Shown here: in pieces, positions 55,813 through 64,000 of the stretch
Numbering within the stretch: the stretch's first letter is position 1
Layout of the letters: each line of letters starts with the position of its first letter
NCBI RefSeq assembly: GCF_021287045.1
Contig: NZ_JAJTBG010000008.1
Coordinates: 124,001 to 188,000 of the forward strand
DNA: 64,000 nt
From: Oryzomicrobium sp.
GTDB taxonomy: Bacteria > Pseudomonadota > Gammaproteobacteria > Burkholderiales > Rhodocyclaceae
Direction of reading: 5' to 3'
The notes under the pieces: generated by a model
What the model was told of the DNA's origin: nothing
Databases searched by the model: none
Seen by the model: only the letters and a program-made list of their open reading frames with translations
Position numbers and translations under genes: made by a program

Positions 55813-58800
55813 ATGATCGCCCGCTTCTTCTCCCAGCTCGTCGCCCTCTCCCTGGCCCAGCGCCTGCTGGTGGGGCTGGCCGCCCTGCTGCTGGCCGGCT
55901 TCGGTATGGTGAGCCTGCAGAACCTGCCCATCGACGCCTTCCCTGACGTCTCCACCACCCAGGTCAAGATCATCATCAAGTCCCCGGGCATGACCCCGGA
56001 AGAGGTGGAAACCCGCATCACCGTGCCCATCGAGCAGGAGATGCTGGGCATTCCCAAGCAGCACATCCTGCGCTCCACCTCCAAGTACGCCCTGGCCGAC
56101 ATCACCATCGACTTCGACGACGGCACCGACATCTATTGGGCCCGCCAGCAGGTGGGCGAGCGCCTCGGCAACGTGCTCAAGGACCTGCCGCCGCAAGCCT
56201 CCGGCGGCCTGGCGCCGATCACCACGCCCCTGGGCGAGATGTTCATGTTCACCGTCGAGGGCCCCCTCTCCCTGGAGGAGAAGCGCACCCTGCTCGACTG
56301 GGTGATCCGCCCCCAGCTGCGCACCCTGCGCGGCGTGGCCGACGTGAACAGCCTGGGGGGCAACGCCCGGGCCTTCGAGGTGGTGCCCGACGTGGCGGCG
56401 CTCAACGCCCGCCAGTTATCCCTGACTGACCTGGAAACGGCCCTGGCCGAGAACAACCGCAACGACGGCGCCGGCCGGGTGAACGAGGGCGAAGAAGCCC
56501 TGCTGGTGCGGGCCGAGGGCGCCATCCGCGACGTGGACGACCTGCGCAACGTGGTGGTGGCGGTGCGCGGCGGCGCCCCGGTGCGGGTCGGCGACGTGGC
56601 CGAGGTGCGCCTCGGCGCCCTGACCCGCTACGGCGCGGTAACCCAGCGCTCCCAGCCGGACCACGCCGGCCAAGCCAACGATGCCAACGCTGCCGTTCCG
56701 GCCCTGGCCCAGGGCGAGGCGGTGGAAGGGCTGGTGCTCGGCCTGCGCGGCGCCAACGCCCGGGCGGTGGTGGAGGCGGTGTCGGCCAAGCTGGCCGAGA
56801 TCGAGCCCACCCTGCCCGCCGGCACCCGCCTGGTGCCCTTCTACAACCGGGGCGAGCTGGTGGCCCGGGCGGTGCACACCGTGACCAAGGCACTGCTCGA
56901 AGCGGTGGTGCTGGTGGCAATCCTGCTGTTCGCCTTCCTCGGCAGCCTGCGCGCCGCCGTGGTGGTGGCGGCGATCCTGCCCCTGTCGGCCCTGGCCACC
57001 TTCATCCTGATGGGGCACTACGACCTGTCGGCCAACCTGATGAGCCTGGGCGGTCTGGCCATCGCCATCGGCATGCTGGTGGACGGCGCCGTGGTGGTGG
57101 TGGAGAACATCGAATCCCACCTGCACGCTCGGGCCGCCGGCAACCCGGCCGCCCTATCGGCCCACGACAAGCTGGCCCTGGTGTTCCGGGCGGTGGCCGA
57201 GGTGGCGCCGCCGGTGGCTTCGGGCGTGGCGATCATCGCCATCGTCTTCCTGCCGCTGCTGACCCTGGAAGGGCTGGAAGGCAAGCTGTTCATGCCGGTG
57301 GCCCTGGCCATCGTCTTCGCCCTGGGCGCCTCTCTGCTGCTGGCCTTCACCGTGGTGCCGGCGGCGGCCTCCCTGCTGCTCAAGCCGGCCCACGGCGATC
57401 CCTGGCTGGTGCGCAAGCTCACCGCCCTGTACGACCGGCTGCTGCCCTGGGCCCTGGCCAATCCACGCCCGGTGCTGATCGGCGCCGGCCTGTCCCTGGT
57501 GCTGGCGGTGGGCGCCTACCTGGGCACCGGCAAGACCTTCATGCCCACCCTGGACGAGGGCGACCTGATCGTCCAGCTGGAAAAGCTCCCCTCCATCGGC
57601 CTGTCCGCCTCCACCGCCCTGGACCAGCAGGTCCAGGCGGCGATCCTCCAGGACATCCCCGAGGTCCGGCGCATCGTCGCCCGCACCGGCGCCGACGAGC
57701 TGGGCCTGGACCCGATGGGCCTCAACCAGACCGACACCTTCCTGGTGCTCAAGCCCGTGGACGAGTGGCGCACACCGGACAAGGCCTGGCTGGCCGACCA
57801 GCTGCGCCAGGTGCTCGACCGCTTCCCCGGGGTGGTCTACAGCTTCACCCAGCCCATCGAGATGCGCGTCTCGGAAATGCTCACCGGGGTGCGCGGCGAC
57901 GTGGCGATCAAGATCTACGGCCCGGACATCGACACCCTCAACGGCCTGGCCGCCCAGGTCCAGGGCGCGGTGAAGGGCGTGCCCGGCGCCGAGGACGTGA
58001 TCACCCTCAAGAACGAGGGCGTCCAGTACCTGTCGGTGGGCATCGACCGGCTTGCCGCCGGCCGCCTGGGTCTCTCGGTGAACGCCCTGGAAGCGGACCT
58101 GAAGCGCCTGATCGAGGGCACCCCGGTGGGGGTGGTGGTGGAGCCGGGCCGGCGCACCCCGCTGCTGCTGCGCGGCCCCGGCGCCGACAGCGCCGCCCCG
58201 GCACTGGCCGATCTGCGTCTGCAACTGCCCGACGGCCGGGCCGTGCCTCTGTCGGCGGTGGCCACCCTGAAGCGGGTCGAAGGCCCGGTGAAGGTGGACC
58301 GGGAAAACGCCCAGCGTTACGTGGTGGTGCAGAGCAACGTGCGCGACCGGGACCTGGTGGGCTTCGTCGATGACGCCAAGGCCGCCGTGGCCGCCCATGT
58401 CAAGCTGCCGGCCGGCTACCGCATCGCCTGGGGCGGCCAGTTCGAAAACCAGCAGCGCGCCGCGGCCCGGCTCGCCCTGGTGGTGCCGATGGCCCTGCTG
58501 CTGATCTTCGGCCTGCTCTTCGTCACCTTCGGCTCCCTGCGCCAGGCCGCCCTGGTGCTGGCCAACATCCCCTTCGCCCTGGTGGGCGGCGCCATCTCCC
58601 TGTTCGTCTCCGGCGAATACCTGTCGGTGCCGGCCTCGGTGGGCTTCATCGCCCTGCTCGGCATCGCCGTGCTCAACGGGGTGGTGCTGGTCAGCTACTT
58701 CAACACCCTGCGCGACCAGGGCCTGCCCCTGGACGAAGTGGTGCGCGAGGGTGCCCGGCGCCGGCTGCGCCCGGTGCTGATGACCGCCTCGATCACCGCC

Positions 58801-59010
58801 TTCGGCCTGGTGCCCCTGCTCTTCGCCAGCGGCCCCGGCTCGGAAATCCAGCGCCCCCTGGCCATCGTCGTGGTGGGCGGGCTGATCAGCTCGACCCTGC
58901 TCACCCTGGTGCTGCTGCCCATCCTCTACCGCCGTTTCGGCGTTCCCCGGAACGCGGAAAGCGACGGCAGCAATAGCGGCAACGACTCTTCCGTGGTGCA
59001 ACCGTCATGA
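55813..59010 (+). CDS. CzcA/CusA-type heavy-metal RND efflux pump
   Basis: 1065 residues with the 12-helix RND layout and HME-family features. The N-terminus reads IDAFPDVSTTQVKIIIKSPG, and the helix-4 motif is GMLVDGAVVVVEN with acidic residues for proton relay. It belongs to the heavy-metal (HME) rather than drug (HAE) group. Compared with usual relatives it has an extra segment near residues 280-300 (after RYGAVTQ, before GEAVEGLVLGLRG). The metal specificity is not assigned. It starts 16 bp after the adaptor gene, and its stop overlaps the TolC-like gene by 4 bp. Confidence 0.92.
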   Translation: MIARFFSQLVALSLAQRLLVGLAALLLAGFGMVSLQNLPIDAFPDVSTTQVKIIIKSPGMTPEEVETRITVPIEQEMLGIPKQHILRSTSKYALADITIDFDDGTDIYWARQQVGERLGNVLKDLPPQASGGLAPITTPLGEMFMFTVEGPLSLEEKRTLLDWVIRPQLRTLRGVADVNSLGGNARAFEVVPDVAALNARQLSLTDLETALAENNRNDGAGRVNEGEEALLVRAEGAIRDVDDLRNVVVAVRGGAPVRVGDVAEVRLGALTRYGAVTQRSQPDHAGQANDANAAVPALAQGEAVEGLVLGLRGANARAVVEAVSAKLAEIEPTLPAGTRLVPFYNRGELVARAVHTVTKALLEAVVLVAILLFAFLGSLRAAVVVAAILPLSALATFILMGHYDLSANLMSLGGLAIAIGMLVDGAVVVVENIESHLHARAAGNPAALSAHDKLALVFRAVAEVAPPVASGVAIIAIVFLPLLTLEGLEGKLFMPVALAIVFALGASLLLAFTVVPAAASLLLKPAHGDPWLVRKLTALYDRLLPWALANPRPVLIGAGLSLVLAVGAYLGTGKTFMPTLDEGDLIVQLEKLPSIGLSASTALDQQVQAAILQDIPEVRRIVARTGADELGLDPMGLNQTDTFLVLKPVDEWRTPDKAWLADQLRQVLDRFPGVVYSFTQPIEMRVSEMLTGVRGDVAIKIYGPDIDTLNGLAAQVQGAVKGVPGAEDVITLKNEGVQYLSVGIDRLAAGRLGLSVNALEADLKRLIEGTPVGVVVEPGRRTPLLLRGPGADSAAPALADLRLQLPDGRAVPLSAVATLKRVEGPVKVDRENAQRYVVVQSNVRDRDLVGFVDDAKAAVAAHVKLPAGYRIAWGGQFENQQRAAARLALVVPMALLLIFGLLFVTFGSLRQAALVLANIPFALVGGAISLFVSGEYLSVPASVGFIALLGIAVLNGVVLVSYFNTLRDQGLPLDEVVREGARRRLRPVLMTASITAFGLVPLLFASGPGSEIQRPLAIVVVGGLISSTLLTLVLLPILYRRFGVPRNAESDGSNSGNDSSVVQPS

Positions 59011-60299
59011 CCCCGCATTTCCCCACCGCCGTTTCATCCCTGCCGCTGACCCTGCCTCTGAGCCTATTGCTGGCCCTGCTGCTGGCGGTCCCGGCCGCCC
59101 GGGCCGAGACCGGCGACGGCCTGCCTGCCGCCGCCGAGGTCAAGGCCGCCATCGCCGCCGCCCCCCTGGTAGCCGCCGCCCGGGCCGACCTGAGCGCGGA
59201 AAGCGCCAACCGGGAGCGGCTCGACGCCGGCCCCCACGAGTGGACCACCCGGCTCATGGACCAGCGCCGGCGCCTGCGCAGCGCCCCCAGCGAAGGCCCG
59301 GGCGGGCCGTACAACGAATGGCTGGTGACCCTGGAACGGCCGCTGCGCCTACCGGCCAAGGCCGATGCCGACCGGGCCCTGGGCGAACAGGGCGAGAACA
59401 CCGCCCGCATCGCCGTGGAGGATGCCCAGCACGAAACCGCCCGCCAATTGCTGGCCGCCTGGTTCCAGTGGCTGCGCGCCCGGGTCGCCGCCGACCAGGC
59501 CCAGACCCAGGCCAGGCTGCTGGCCCGGCTGGCCGACAGCACCGGCCGGCGCCTCAAGCTGGGCGACGCGGCGCGGCTGGAAGCGATGCAGGCCGAAGCC
59601 GCCGCCGCCCAGGCCGACGCCCAGTGGCAGCAGGCCCGGGCCCGCCTCCAGGCTGCCAGCGAAGACCTGCGGGCGCGCTTTCCCGCCATTGCCCAGCCGG
59701 AGCGGGTGAGCCTGCCGGCCCCCGAGCCCCTGGAAGGCACCCTGACCACCTGGCAAGAGCGCATCGCCGGCAAGAGCCACGAACTGGCCCTGGCCGGCGC
59801 CGAGACCCGCCAGGCCCGGCTGGCCGTCCAGCGCGCCGAGGCCGAGCGCACTCCGGACCCGGTGTTCGGCGTGCATGTCGGCAGCGAGCGGGGCGGCGAG
59901 GAAAAGCTGGTGGGGGTGTCGGTCACCATTCCCCTGCCCGGCGCCGCCCGGGGTGCCGCGGCGCGCAGCCAGGCGGCCCGGGCCAATGCGGCGTCCTACC
60001 GGGAGGACGGGCTGCGCCGCCAGGTGAGCGCCGACATCGCCAGCCGCCACGCCCTGGCCAGCGCCACCCAGATCGCCTGGCAACGGGCCGACCAGGCGGC
60101 CCGGCAACTAGAGGCCAGCGCCGACCTGACCGCCCGGGCCCAATCCCTGGGGGAGGCGCCCCTGGCCGAGGTGCTACTCGCCCGCCGCCAGGCCGGCGAG
60201 GGCCGGCTGGCCGCCGAACAGACCCGCCTAGACGCCCTGGAAGCCCGCTACCGGCTGGAGCTGGACGCTCACCAGCTCTGGGATTACGACGTCGATTGA
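59007..60299 (+). CDS. TolC-family outer-membrane efflux protein (CzcC type)
   Basis: 430 residues, from ATG 59007 (ATGA overlap with the pump). A signal peptide ends PAARAE. The long helical repeats of outer-membrane factors follow (for example ENTARIAVEDAQHETARQLLAAWFQW and the second-half equivalent). It completes the adaptor-pump-outer-membrane tripartite system. It is followed by a GC hairpin. Confidence 0.88.
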   Translation: MTPHFPTAVSSLPLTLPLSLLLALLLAVPAARAETGDGLPAAAEVKAAIAAAPLVAAARADLSAESANRERLDAGPHEWTTRLMDQRRRLRSAPSEGPGGPYNEWLVTLERPLRLPAKADADRALGEQGENTARIAVEDAQHETARQLLAAWFQWLRARVAADQAQTQARLLARLADSTGRRLKLGDAARLEAMQAEAAAAQADAQWQQARARLQAASEDLRARFPAIAQPERVSLPAPEPLEGTLTTWQERIAGKSHELALAGAETRQARLAVQRAEAERTPDPVFGVHVGSERGGEEKLVGVSVTIPLPGAARGAAARSQAARANAASYREDGLRRQVSADIASRHALASATQIAWQRADQAARQLEASADLTARAQSLGEAPLAEVLLARRQAGEGRLAAEQTRLDALEARYRLELDAHQLWDYDVD

Positions 60300-60343
60300 G
60301 ACGCCCTGAGCAGGAACGGGCGGAGAGCGAAGACGAAACGGGA

Positions 60344-60363
60344 GGCGGCGCCACGGCGCCGCC
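60344..60363. terminator. GC hairpin between convergent RND and yaiI genes
   Basis: GGCGGCGCC and GGCGCCGCC form a 9-base inverted repeat separated by two bases (effective loop larger). It lies between the convergent RND outer-membrane gene and yaiI; no T tract follows, so it is a weak terminator candidate. Confidence 0.4.
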
Positions 60364-60398
60364 GCAAGGCTAAGGGTCCGTGGATCTGCGCAGCAGGA

Positions 60399-60866
60399 TT
60401 ACTCCACCCGGCGTCCGGCCTTGACGACGAAGCGCTCCAGCTCTCGGGCGAAGGCGCGGCGGTCGTCGTGGTTGAAGGCCGCCGGACCGCCGGTCTCCAC
60501 CCCGGAGGAGCGCAGGGTGTCCATGAAGTTGCGCAGGGTCAGGGCCGCCTGGATGGTGTCCGGCCCGTAGGGCTCGCCCCGGGGCGTCAGCACCCGGGCC
60601 CCCTTGGCAATGACTTCGGCGGCCAGGGGAATGTCGGCGGTGATCACCAGGTCGCCCTCTGCCACCCGCTCGACGATGGCCTGGTCGGCCACGTCGAAGC
60701 CGCGCGGCACCTGGAGGCTGCGCACAAAGGGAGAAGGCGGAGCGAACAGGGCCTGGTTGGCCACCAGAGTGACCACCATCTCGGCCCGCACCGCGACGCG
60801 GAAGAGGATTTCCTTGATGACCTTGGGGCAGGCGTCGGCATCGACCCAGATGGCGGCCTTGCCCAC
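60399..60866 (-). CDS. yaiI: YaiI/YqxD family protein (DUF188)
   Basis: 155 residues from GTG 60866, directly after the stop of the upstream gene. The N-terminal motif [16 protein letters not shown] and the later [19 protein letters not shown] are the DUF188 signature, a PIN-like fold with predicted nuclease activity. Its function is not established. Coupled to the DGC-domain gene. Confidence 0.9.
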   Translation of the reverse strand: MGKAAIWVDADACPKVIKEILFRVAVRAEMVVTLVANQALFAPPSPFVRSLQVPRGFDVADQAIVERVAEGDLVITADIPLAAEVIAKGARVLTPRGEPYGPDTIQAALTLRNFMDTLRSSGVETGGPAAFNHDDRRAFARELERFVVKAGRRVE

Positions 60867-61256
60867 TTACGCCACCTCCGCCGCCGGCTGGCGCAGGTCA
60901 CGGGCGGCGGCCGTCGCCACCTCAAGCATCCGCGCGGCATCGTCCAGGTCGAAATCGGTGCGCAGACGCTTCTTGATGCCGTGCTCGTGCAGCAGCAGTT
61001 GCCGGTCGGGCGTCACCCCGCGCTGGGCCAGGCTGTGCTTGACGCATTGCAACGGGCAGCCGTCCAGGGCCAGGATCGGCCGGCCGGAACGGGCGATGCG
61101 CACCAGGTGGGGCACGTCGCCGCCGACCCCGGCGATGCAGGACATTTCGGCCTCGCCGCGCCGGTCCAGCTGCACGGCGATGTGATTGGCCATCTGGGCG
61201 GCGCTGGAGCAGCCGGAACAGGAATAGACCAAGGGGAGGTCGGCGGGGCGGGACAT
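60867..61256 (-). CDS. DGC-domain putative zinc-binding protein
   Basis: 129 residues from ATG 61256. It contains the Cys motifs of the family: YSCSGCSSAAQ, MSCIAGVGGD and ILALDGCPLQC. DGC proteins are small, with conserved Cys and an Asp-Gly-Cys core; a zinc or redox role has been proposed, but no reaction is known. The gene ends exactly at the start of yaiI, so the two are co-transcribed. Confidence 0.8.
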   Translation of the reverse strand: MSRPADLPLVYSCSGCSSAAQMANHIAVQLDRRGEAEMSCIAGVGGDVPHLVRIARSGRPILALDGCPLQCVKHSLAQRGVTPDRQLLLHEHGIKKRLRTDFDLDDAARMLEVATAAARDLRQPAAEVA

Positions 61257-61484
61257 GGGCGTCTCCGGCGCGGTGAAAGGAGGCGCCAGTGTAGGCCCGA
61301 CGGCGGCGGCGACCAATCGGCATTTCCGGCAAGGGGCCGGCAAAAGGGCCGACGTAACGGTAGCTGAAGACCTGGGGGCTGCACGGCGGCGGCCGTGCTA
61401 AATTAGAAAAAACTGATCCTTCTCCACCCTGTCATGGCCGCCCCGGCGGCGGGCCATGCCCTTGCCACGTTTGCGGAGGCCCCC

Positions 61485-61874
61485 ATGTTCACCCCTGCCC
61501 ACACCCTCGTCCAGGCGGCCCGCCTGACCATAGACGAATGCTCCCCCGCCGAGCTCCAGGCCCGGCGGGCGACGGCGCCGGACACCCTGCTGCTCGACGT
61601 GCGCGAACCGGACGAGTACCGCCAGGGGCACATCCAGGGCGCCCTGAACATTCCCCGGGGCCTGCTCGAGTTCAAGATTTCCAGCGAGCCCGCCCTCCAG
61701 GACGTGACCCGGCCGGTGATCGTCTATTGCAAGACCAGCGGCCGCGCCGCCCTGGCGGTGAAATCGCTCCAGTCCATGGGCTTCGAGAACGTGACTTCCC
61801 TGGCGGGCGGCTTCGAAGCCTGGCAGGAGGACAGCCGCCCGGTGGTGGTGCCCCGGGACATCGCCTTCGATTGA
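61485..61874 (+). CDS. Single-domain rhodanese
   Basis: 129 residues from ATG 61485, with GGAGG 6 bases upstream. One rhodanese domain (TLLLDVREPDEYRQGHIQGALNIPRG) has the active Cys in VYCKTSGRAALA. Cytoplasmic, no signal peptide. It probably transfers sulfane sulfur. It is divergent from the DGC gene; a TAAATT at about 61399 could be a -10 box. Confidence 0.88.
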   Translation: MFTPAHTLVQAARLTIDECSPAELQARRATAPDTLLLDVREPDEYRQGHIQGALNIPRGLLEFKISSEPALQDVTRPVIVYCKTSGRAALAVKSLQSMGFENVTSLAGGFEAWQEDSRPVVVPRDIAFD

Positions 61875-61909
61875 GGCGGGGCCACCCGGCCGCCCGCCCT
61901 GCCCCGCGG

Positions 61910-62716
61910 CTACTGGCTGGTCCAGCCTCCCTCGACGGGAATCGCCGCCCCGGTGATGTTGTGGGCCACGGGATGGCACAACCAAGCCGCCAGCTGGGCG
62001 ATCTCAACCGGCAGCGACATGCGCTGGCTGGGCTGTTTTTCGGCGAGCAGGGAACGCCCCCCGGCCTCCCGGTCGCCGCCGACCTGGGCGGCCCGGTCCA
62101 ATATCTGGGGTTCGAGCAGGGCGGTCTCGGTCCAGCCCGGGCAGATGCAGTTCACGGTCACCCCGCCCTGCTCCCGGCTGCCGGCGCGGGCGTACTCCAG
62201 GGCCGCCACCTTGCTCACGCCCACCAGGCCGAACTTGGAGGCCACGTAGGGGGCCTTGTGCACCGAGGCCACCAGGCCGTGCACCGAAGCGATGTTCACC
62301 ACCCGGCCGTAACCCCGCGCCGCCATGCCCGGCAGGGCGGCCTGCATGGTGAGGAAGGCCGCCGACAGATTGACCGCCAGAAAGCGCTGCCACAGCTCCA
62401 AGGGCACCTCGGCCAGGGCCATGGTCTGCTGGATGCCGGCGTTGTTGACCAGGATGTCCAGGGGGCCGTCGGCCAGGACGGCGGCCATCAGGGCCTGGAC
62501 CTGGGCGGCGTCGCTCAGGTCGTGGCCATGGACGGTGGCCGACAGGGCACCGGCGGCGAGCACCGCCTGGCGCGCCCGTTCCTGCTGCTCGGCATCCCCC
62601 AGCCCGTGCAGGACCAGGTGGCATTGCTCTTCGGCCAGGGCGGTGGCGATGGCCAGCCCGATGCCTTGCAGCGAGCCGGTGACGAGGGCGCGACGGCCCG
62701 GTTGGGGTGGGGTCAT
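61910..62716 (-). CDS. 3-hydroxybutyrate dehydrogenase-like SDR
   Basis: 268 residues from ATG 62716. Short-chain dehydrogenase with the NAD motif VTGSLQGIGLAIA, NNAGIQ and the catalytic Ser (NIASVHG), Tyr and Lys (YVASKFG). The segment HKAPYVASKFGLVGVSKV matches D-3-hydroxybutyrate dehydrogenases. It would link polyhydroxybutyrate or ketone-body turnover to acetoacetate. The upstream regulator and acyl-CoA synthetase on the same strand support a short-chain acid role. Confidence 0.87.
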   Translation of the reverse strand: MTPPQPGRRALVTGSLQGIGLAIATALAEEQCHLVLHGLGDAEQQERARQAVLAAGALSATVHGHDLSDAAQVQALMAAVLADGPLDILVNNAGIQQTMALAEVPLELWQRFLAVNLSAAFLTMQAALPGMAARGYGRVVNIASVHGLVASVHKAPYVASKFGLVGVSKVAALEYARAGSREQGGVTVNCICPGWTETALLEPQILDRAAQVGGDREAGGRSLLAEKQPSQRMSLPVEIAQLAAWLCHPVAHNITGAAIPVEGGWTSQ

Positions 62717-62827
62717 GGAACGTCTCCTGGGTACGCCTGCCGGTGGCGGCGCACCTCGTTGGTTGTTTTGGTTATCGGCTATGCCGGGCCGCAGATTCTG
62801 CAAACTCCGCGCCCCGGCCAGGACCGG

Positions 62828-63544
62828 TCAGCGTTCGGCCGGGCTGATCGTCACCGCCGAGGTGACGATCAATTCCATCAGGATGTTGCGCGCCAGCTGC
62901 TCGGCGTAGTCGTTGCGCGCCGTGGCCGCCGCCATCGCCCGCTCCGCGTCGCCGTCGGCGATGGCGTTGATCTGGGCGATGTGCAGGTCGCAGATGTGGG
63001 CCAGGTTGGAGTGGCGCTTCTGGTGGAAGTACAGGAAGCGCCGCGCCAGGGTCTGCAACATGGCGTAGAACTCGGCGGCGTAGGTATTGCGCGCCGCCTC
63101 GCCGAGGCGGCTGGTGAGGCAGAAGTGCAGGCGCATGTAGACCCGCATGTCGTTAAGGGCCTTCAGCCCTTCCAGCTCGCCCGCTAGCTGGCGCAGCGCC
63201 GCCCGCTCAGCGTCGCTGGCACACAGGGCCGCCTGGGAGACGATCAGGCGCTCGATCTCGCGGCGCGCCTGGATGATCTTCAGCTGGCCCTGGTAGTCGA
63301 TCTCGGAGATGAACACCCCCTGGCGCGGCGCGATGTGCACCAGGCGCTGGTAGGCCAGCTTGTGCAGGGCCTCCCGGGTGGGGGTGCGGCCGAAGCCGAC
63401 CTTCTCGCTCAGGGCCACCTCGGACCACTGGCTGCCCGGGGGCAGCTCTCCGGTGACGACCATCTCTTCGAGGGCGCAATAGGCCTTCTCGGTCTGGCTG
63501 GCGGTCTGGCGGGCAAAGAGGGGATTGGCGTCGGCGTCGGTCAT
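62828..63544 (-). CDS. GntR-family regulator, FCD type
   Basis: 238 residues. N-terminal winged helix (PPGSQWSEVALSEKVGFGRTPTREALHKL) and a C-terminal all-helical FCD domain with the metal-site pattern of Asp and His residues (RVYMRLHFCLTS, NLAHICDLH). It overlaps the acyl-CoA synthetase stop by 4 bp (ATGA). It probably controls the flanking synthetase and dehydrogenase genes in response to a carboxylic acid. Confidence 0.9.
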   Translation of the reverse strand: MTDADANPLFARQTASQTEKAYCALEEMVVTGELPPGSQWSEVALSEKVGFGRTPTREALHKLAYQRLVHIAPRQGVFISEIDYQGQLKIIQARREIERLIVSQAALCASDAERAALRQLAGELEGLKALNDMRVYMRLHFCLTSRLGEAARNTYAAEFYAMLQTLARRFLYFHQKRHSNLAHICDLHIAQINAIADGDAERAMAAATARNDYAEQLARNILMELIVTSAVTISPAER

Positions 63545-64000
63545 GAGGTCGGCGTGGCGAGTTTGCGCAGTTGGGTTTTCAGCACTTTACCAGTGCCGTT
63601 CTTCGGCAGTTCGGCGACGAAGAAGTACCAGCGCGGCCGCTTGAAGCGGGCGATGGAACGCAGGCACAGGGCCTCCAGGTCGGCTTCGCCGACCGCCATG
63701 CCGTCGCGGCAGACGACGAAGGCGGCGATCGACTCGCCCCATTCCCGGTCGGGCACGCCGATCACCGACACTTCCTGGACCGCGGCGTGCTGGAGCAGCA
63801 CTTCCTCCACTTCCCGGGGGTAGATGTTGGTGCCGCCGCTGATGATGACGTCCTTGGAGCGGTCTTTCAGCTGGAGCAGACCGCGCTCGTCGAGCACGCC
63901 CACGTCGCCGGTGTGCAGCCAGCCCCCGGCCAGGGTCTGGCGGGTGGCGTCCGGATTGTTCCAGTAGCCCTTCATCACCGAGGGTCCCCGGGCCACCACC
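63541..64000 (-). CDS. Acyl-CoA synthetase (AMP-binding), 5' part outside window
   Basis: The frame is open to the right window edge, so only the C-terminal 150 or so residues are seen. They include the AMP-binding motif GWLHTGDVGVLDERG, the hinge KDRSKDVIISGGTNIYPREVEEVL and the catalytic Lys region LPKNGTGKVLKTQLR. It activates a carboxylic acid to its CoA thioester; the substrate is not known. It leads the operon with the GntR regulator. Confidence 0.9.
   Translation of the reverse strand, partial: VVARGPSVMKGYWNNPDATRQTLAGGWLHTGDVGVLDERGLLQLKDRSKDVIISGGTNIYPREVEEVLLQHAAVQEVSVIGVPDREWGESIAAFVVCRDGMAVGEADLEALCLRSIARFKRPRWYFFVAELPKNGTGKVLKTQLRKLATPTS

Overview
The window is a high-GC chromosomal segment with very dense coding and short intergenic gaps. 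Gene content and order (ychF-pth-rplY-prs-tRNA-Gln-ispE-lolB, miaB-phoH-ybeY-corC-lnt, glyQ-glyS-gmhB-plsC, rsmD-coaD-ferredoxin, ftsY-ftsE-ftsX) are typical of Betaproteobacteria. The chemotaxis, c-di-GMP, sulfide flavoprotein and metal efflux genes fit a free-living member such as a Rhodocyclales (Azospira-like) bacterium. That assignment is an inference from gene order; no rRNA is present. There is no CRISPR array, insertion sequence or prophage, and no stretch of clearly foreign base composition.

Layout. 1-1294: the end of a chemotaxis receptor. 1357-8694 (minus): a four-gene operon of a TonB-dependent receptor, an exported CobN-type chelatase with a C-terminal membrane anchor, a MotA/TolQ/ExbB-type channel and a DUF2149 protein that looks like an ExbD-type partner. 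This is the most interesting locus: a self-contained candidate for energised uptake of a metal tetrapyrrole coupled to chelatase or dechelatase action in the envelope. 9087-11195 (minus): DsbC-like and UbiH-like genes and tRNA-Met with a near-consensus promoter. 11436-17328 (plus): miaB, phoH, ybeY, corC and lnt. 17588-20295: a Tat-exported FccB-like sulfide dehydrogenase flavoprotein and a double rhodanese. 20604-22731: an MFS transporter and a YpfJ-type metalloprotease. 22905-28573: glyQS, gmhB, plsC, a YgjP-type peptidase and gloA.

28574-30295 holds a tandem hairpin cluster, a small exported protein, an operator-like array and an orphan formyltransferase. 30320-38023 (minus) is the ychF to lolB housekeeping block with tRNA-Gln and a large TPR protein. 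38260-41207 carries mutM and a dynamin-like GTPase. 41349-45638 (minus) carries ferredoxin, coaD, rsmD and an M16 peptidase pair. 45859-48519 is ftsY-ftsE-ftsX, followed by a MASE1/degenerate GGDEF/EAL protein. 50986-60299 is a QseBC/PmrAB-like two-component system with an MFS gene, divergent from a CzcBAC-type RND efflux operon; a CTTAA-N6-CTTAA box lies between them. 60399-64000 holds YaiI, a DGC-domain protein, a rhodanese, a 3-hydroxybutyrate dehydrogenase-like SDR, a GntR/FCD regulator and the truncated end of an acyl-CoA synthetase.

Starts were moved from the longest open frame to the codon supported by a Shine-Dalgarno sequence, signal peptide, ATGA-type overlap or family N-terminus. 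Long open frames antisense to real genes were treated as artefacts of GC-rich coding. All family assignments are by eye from motifs; no database search was run.
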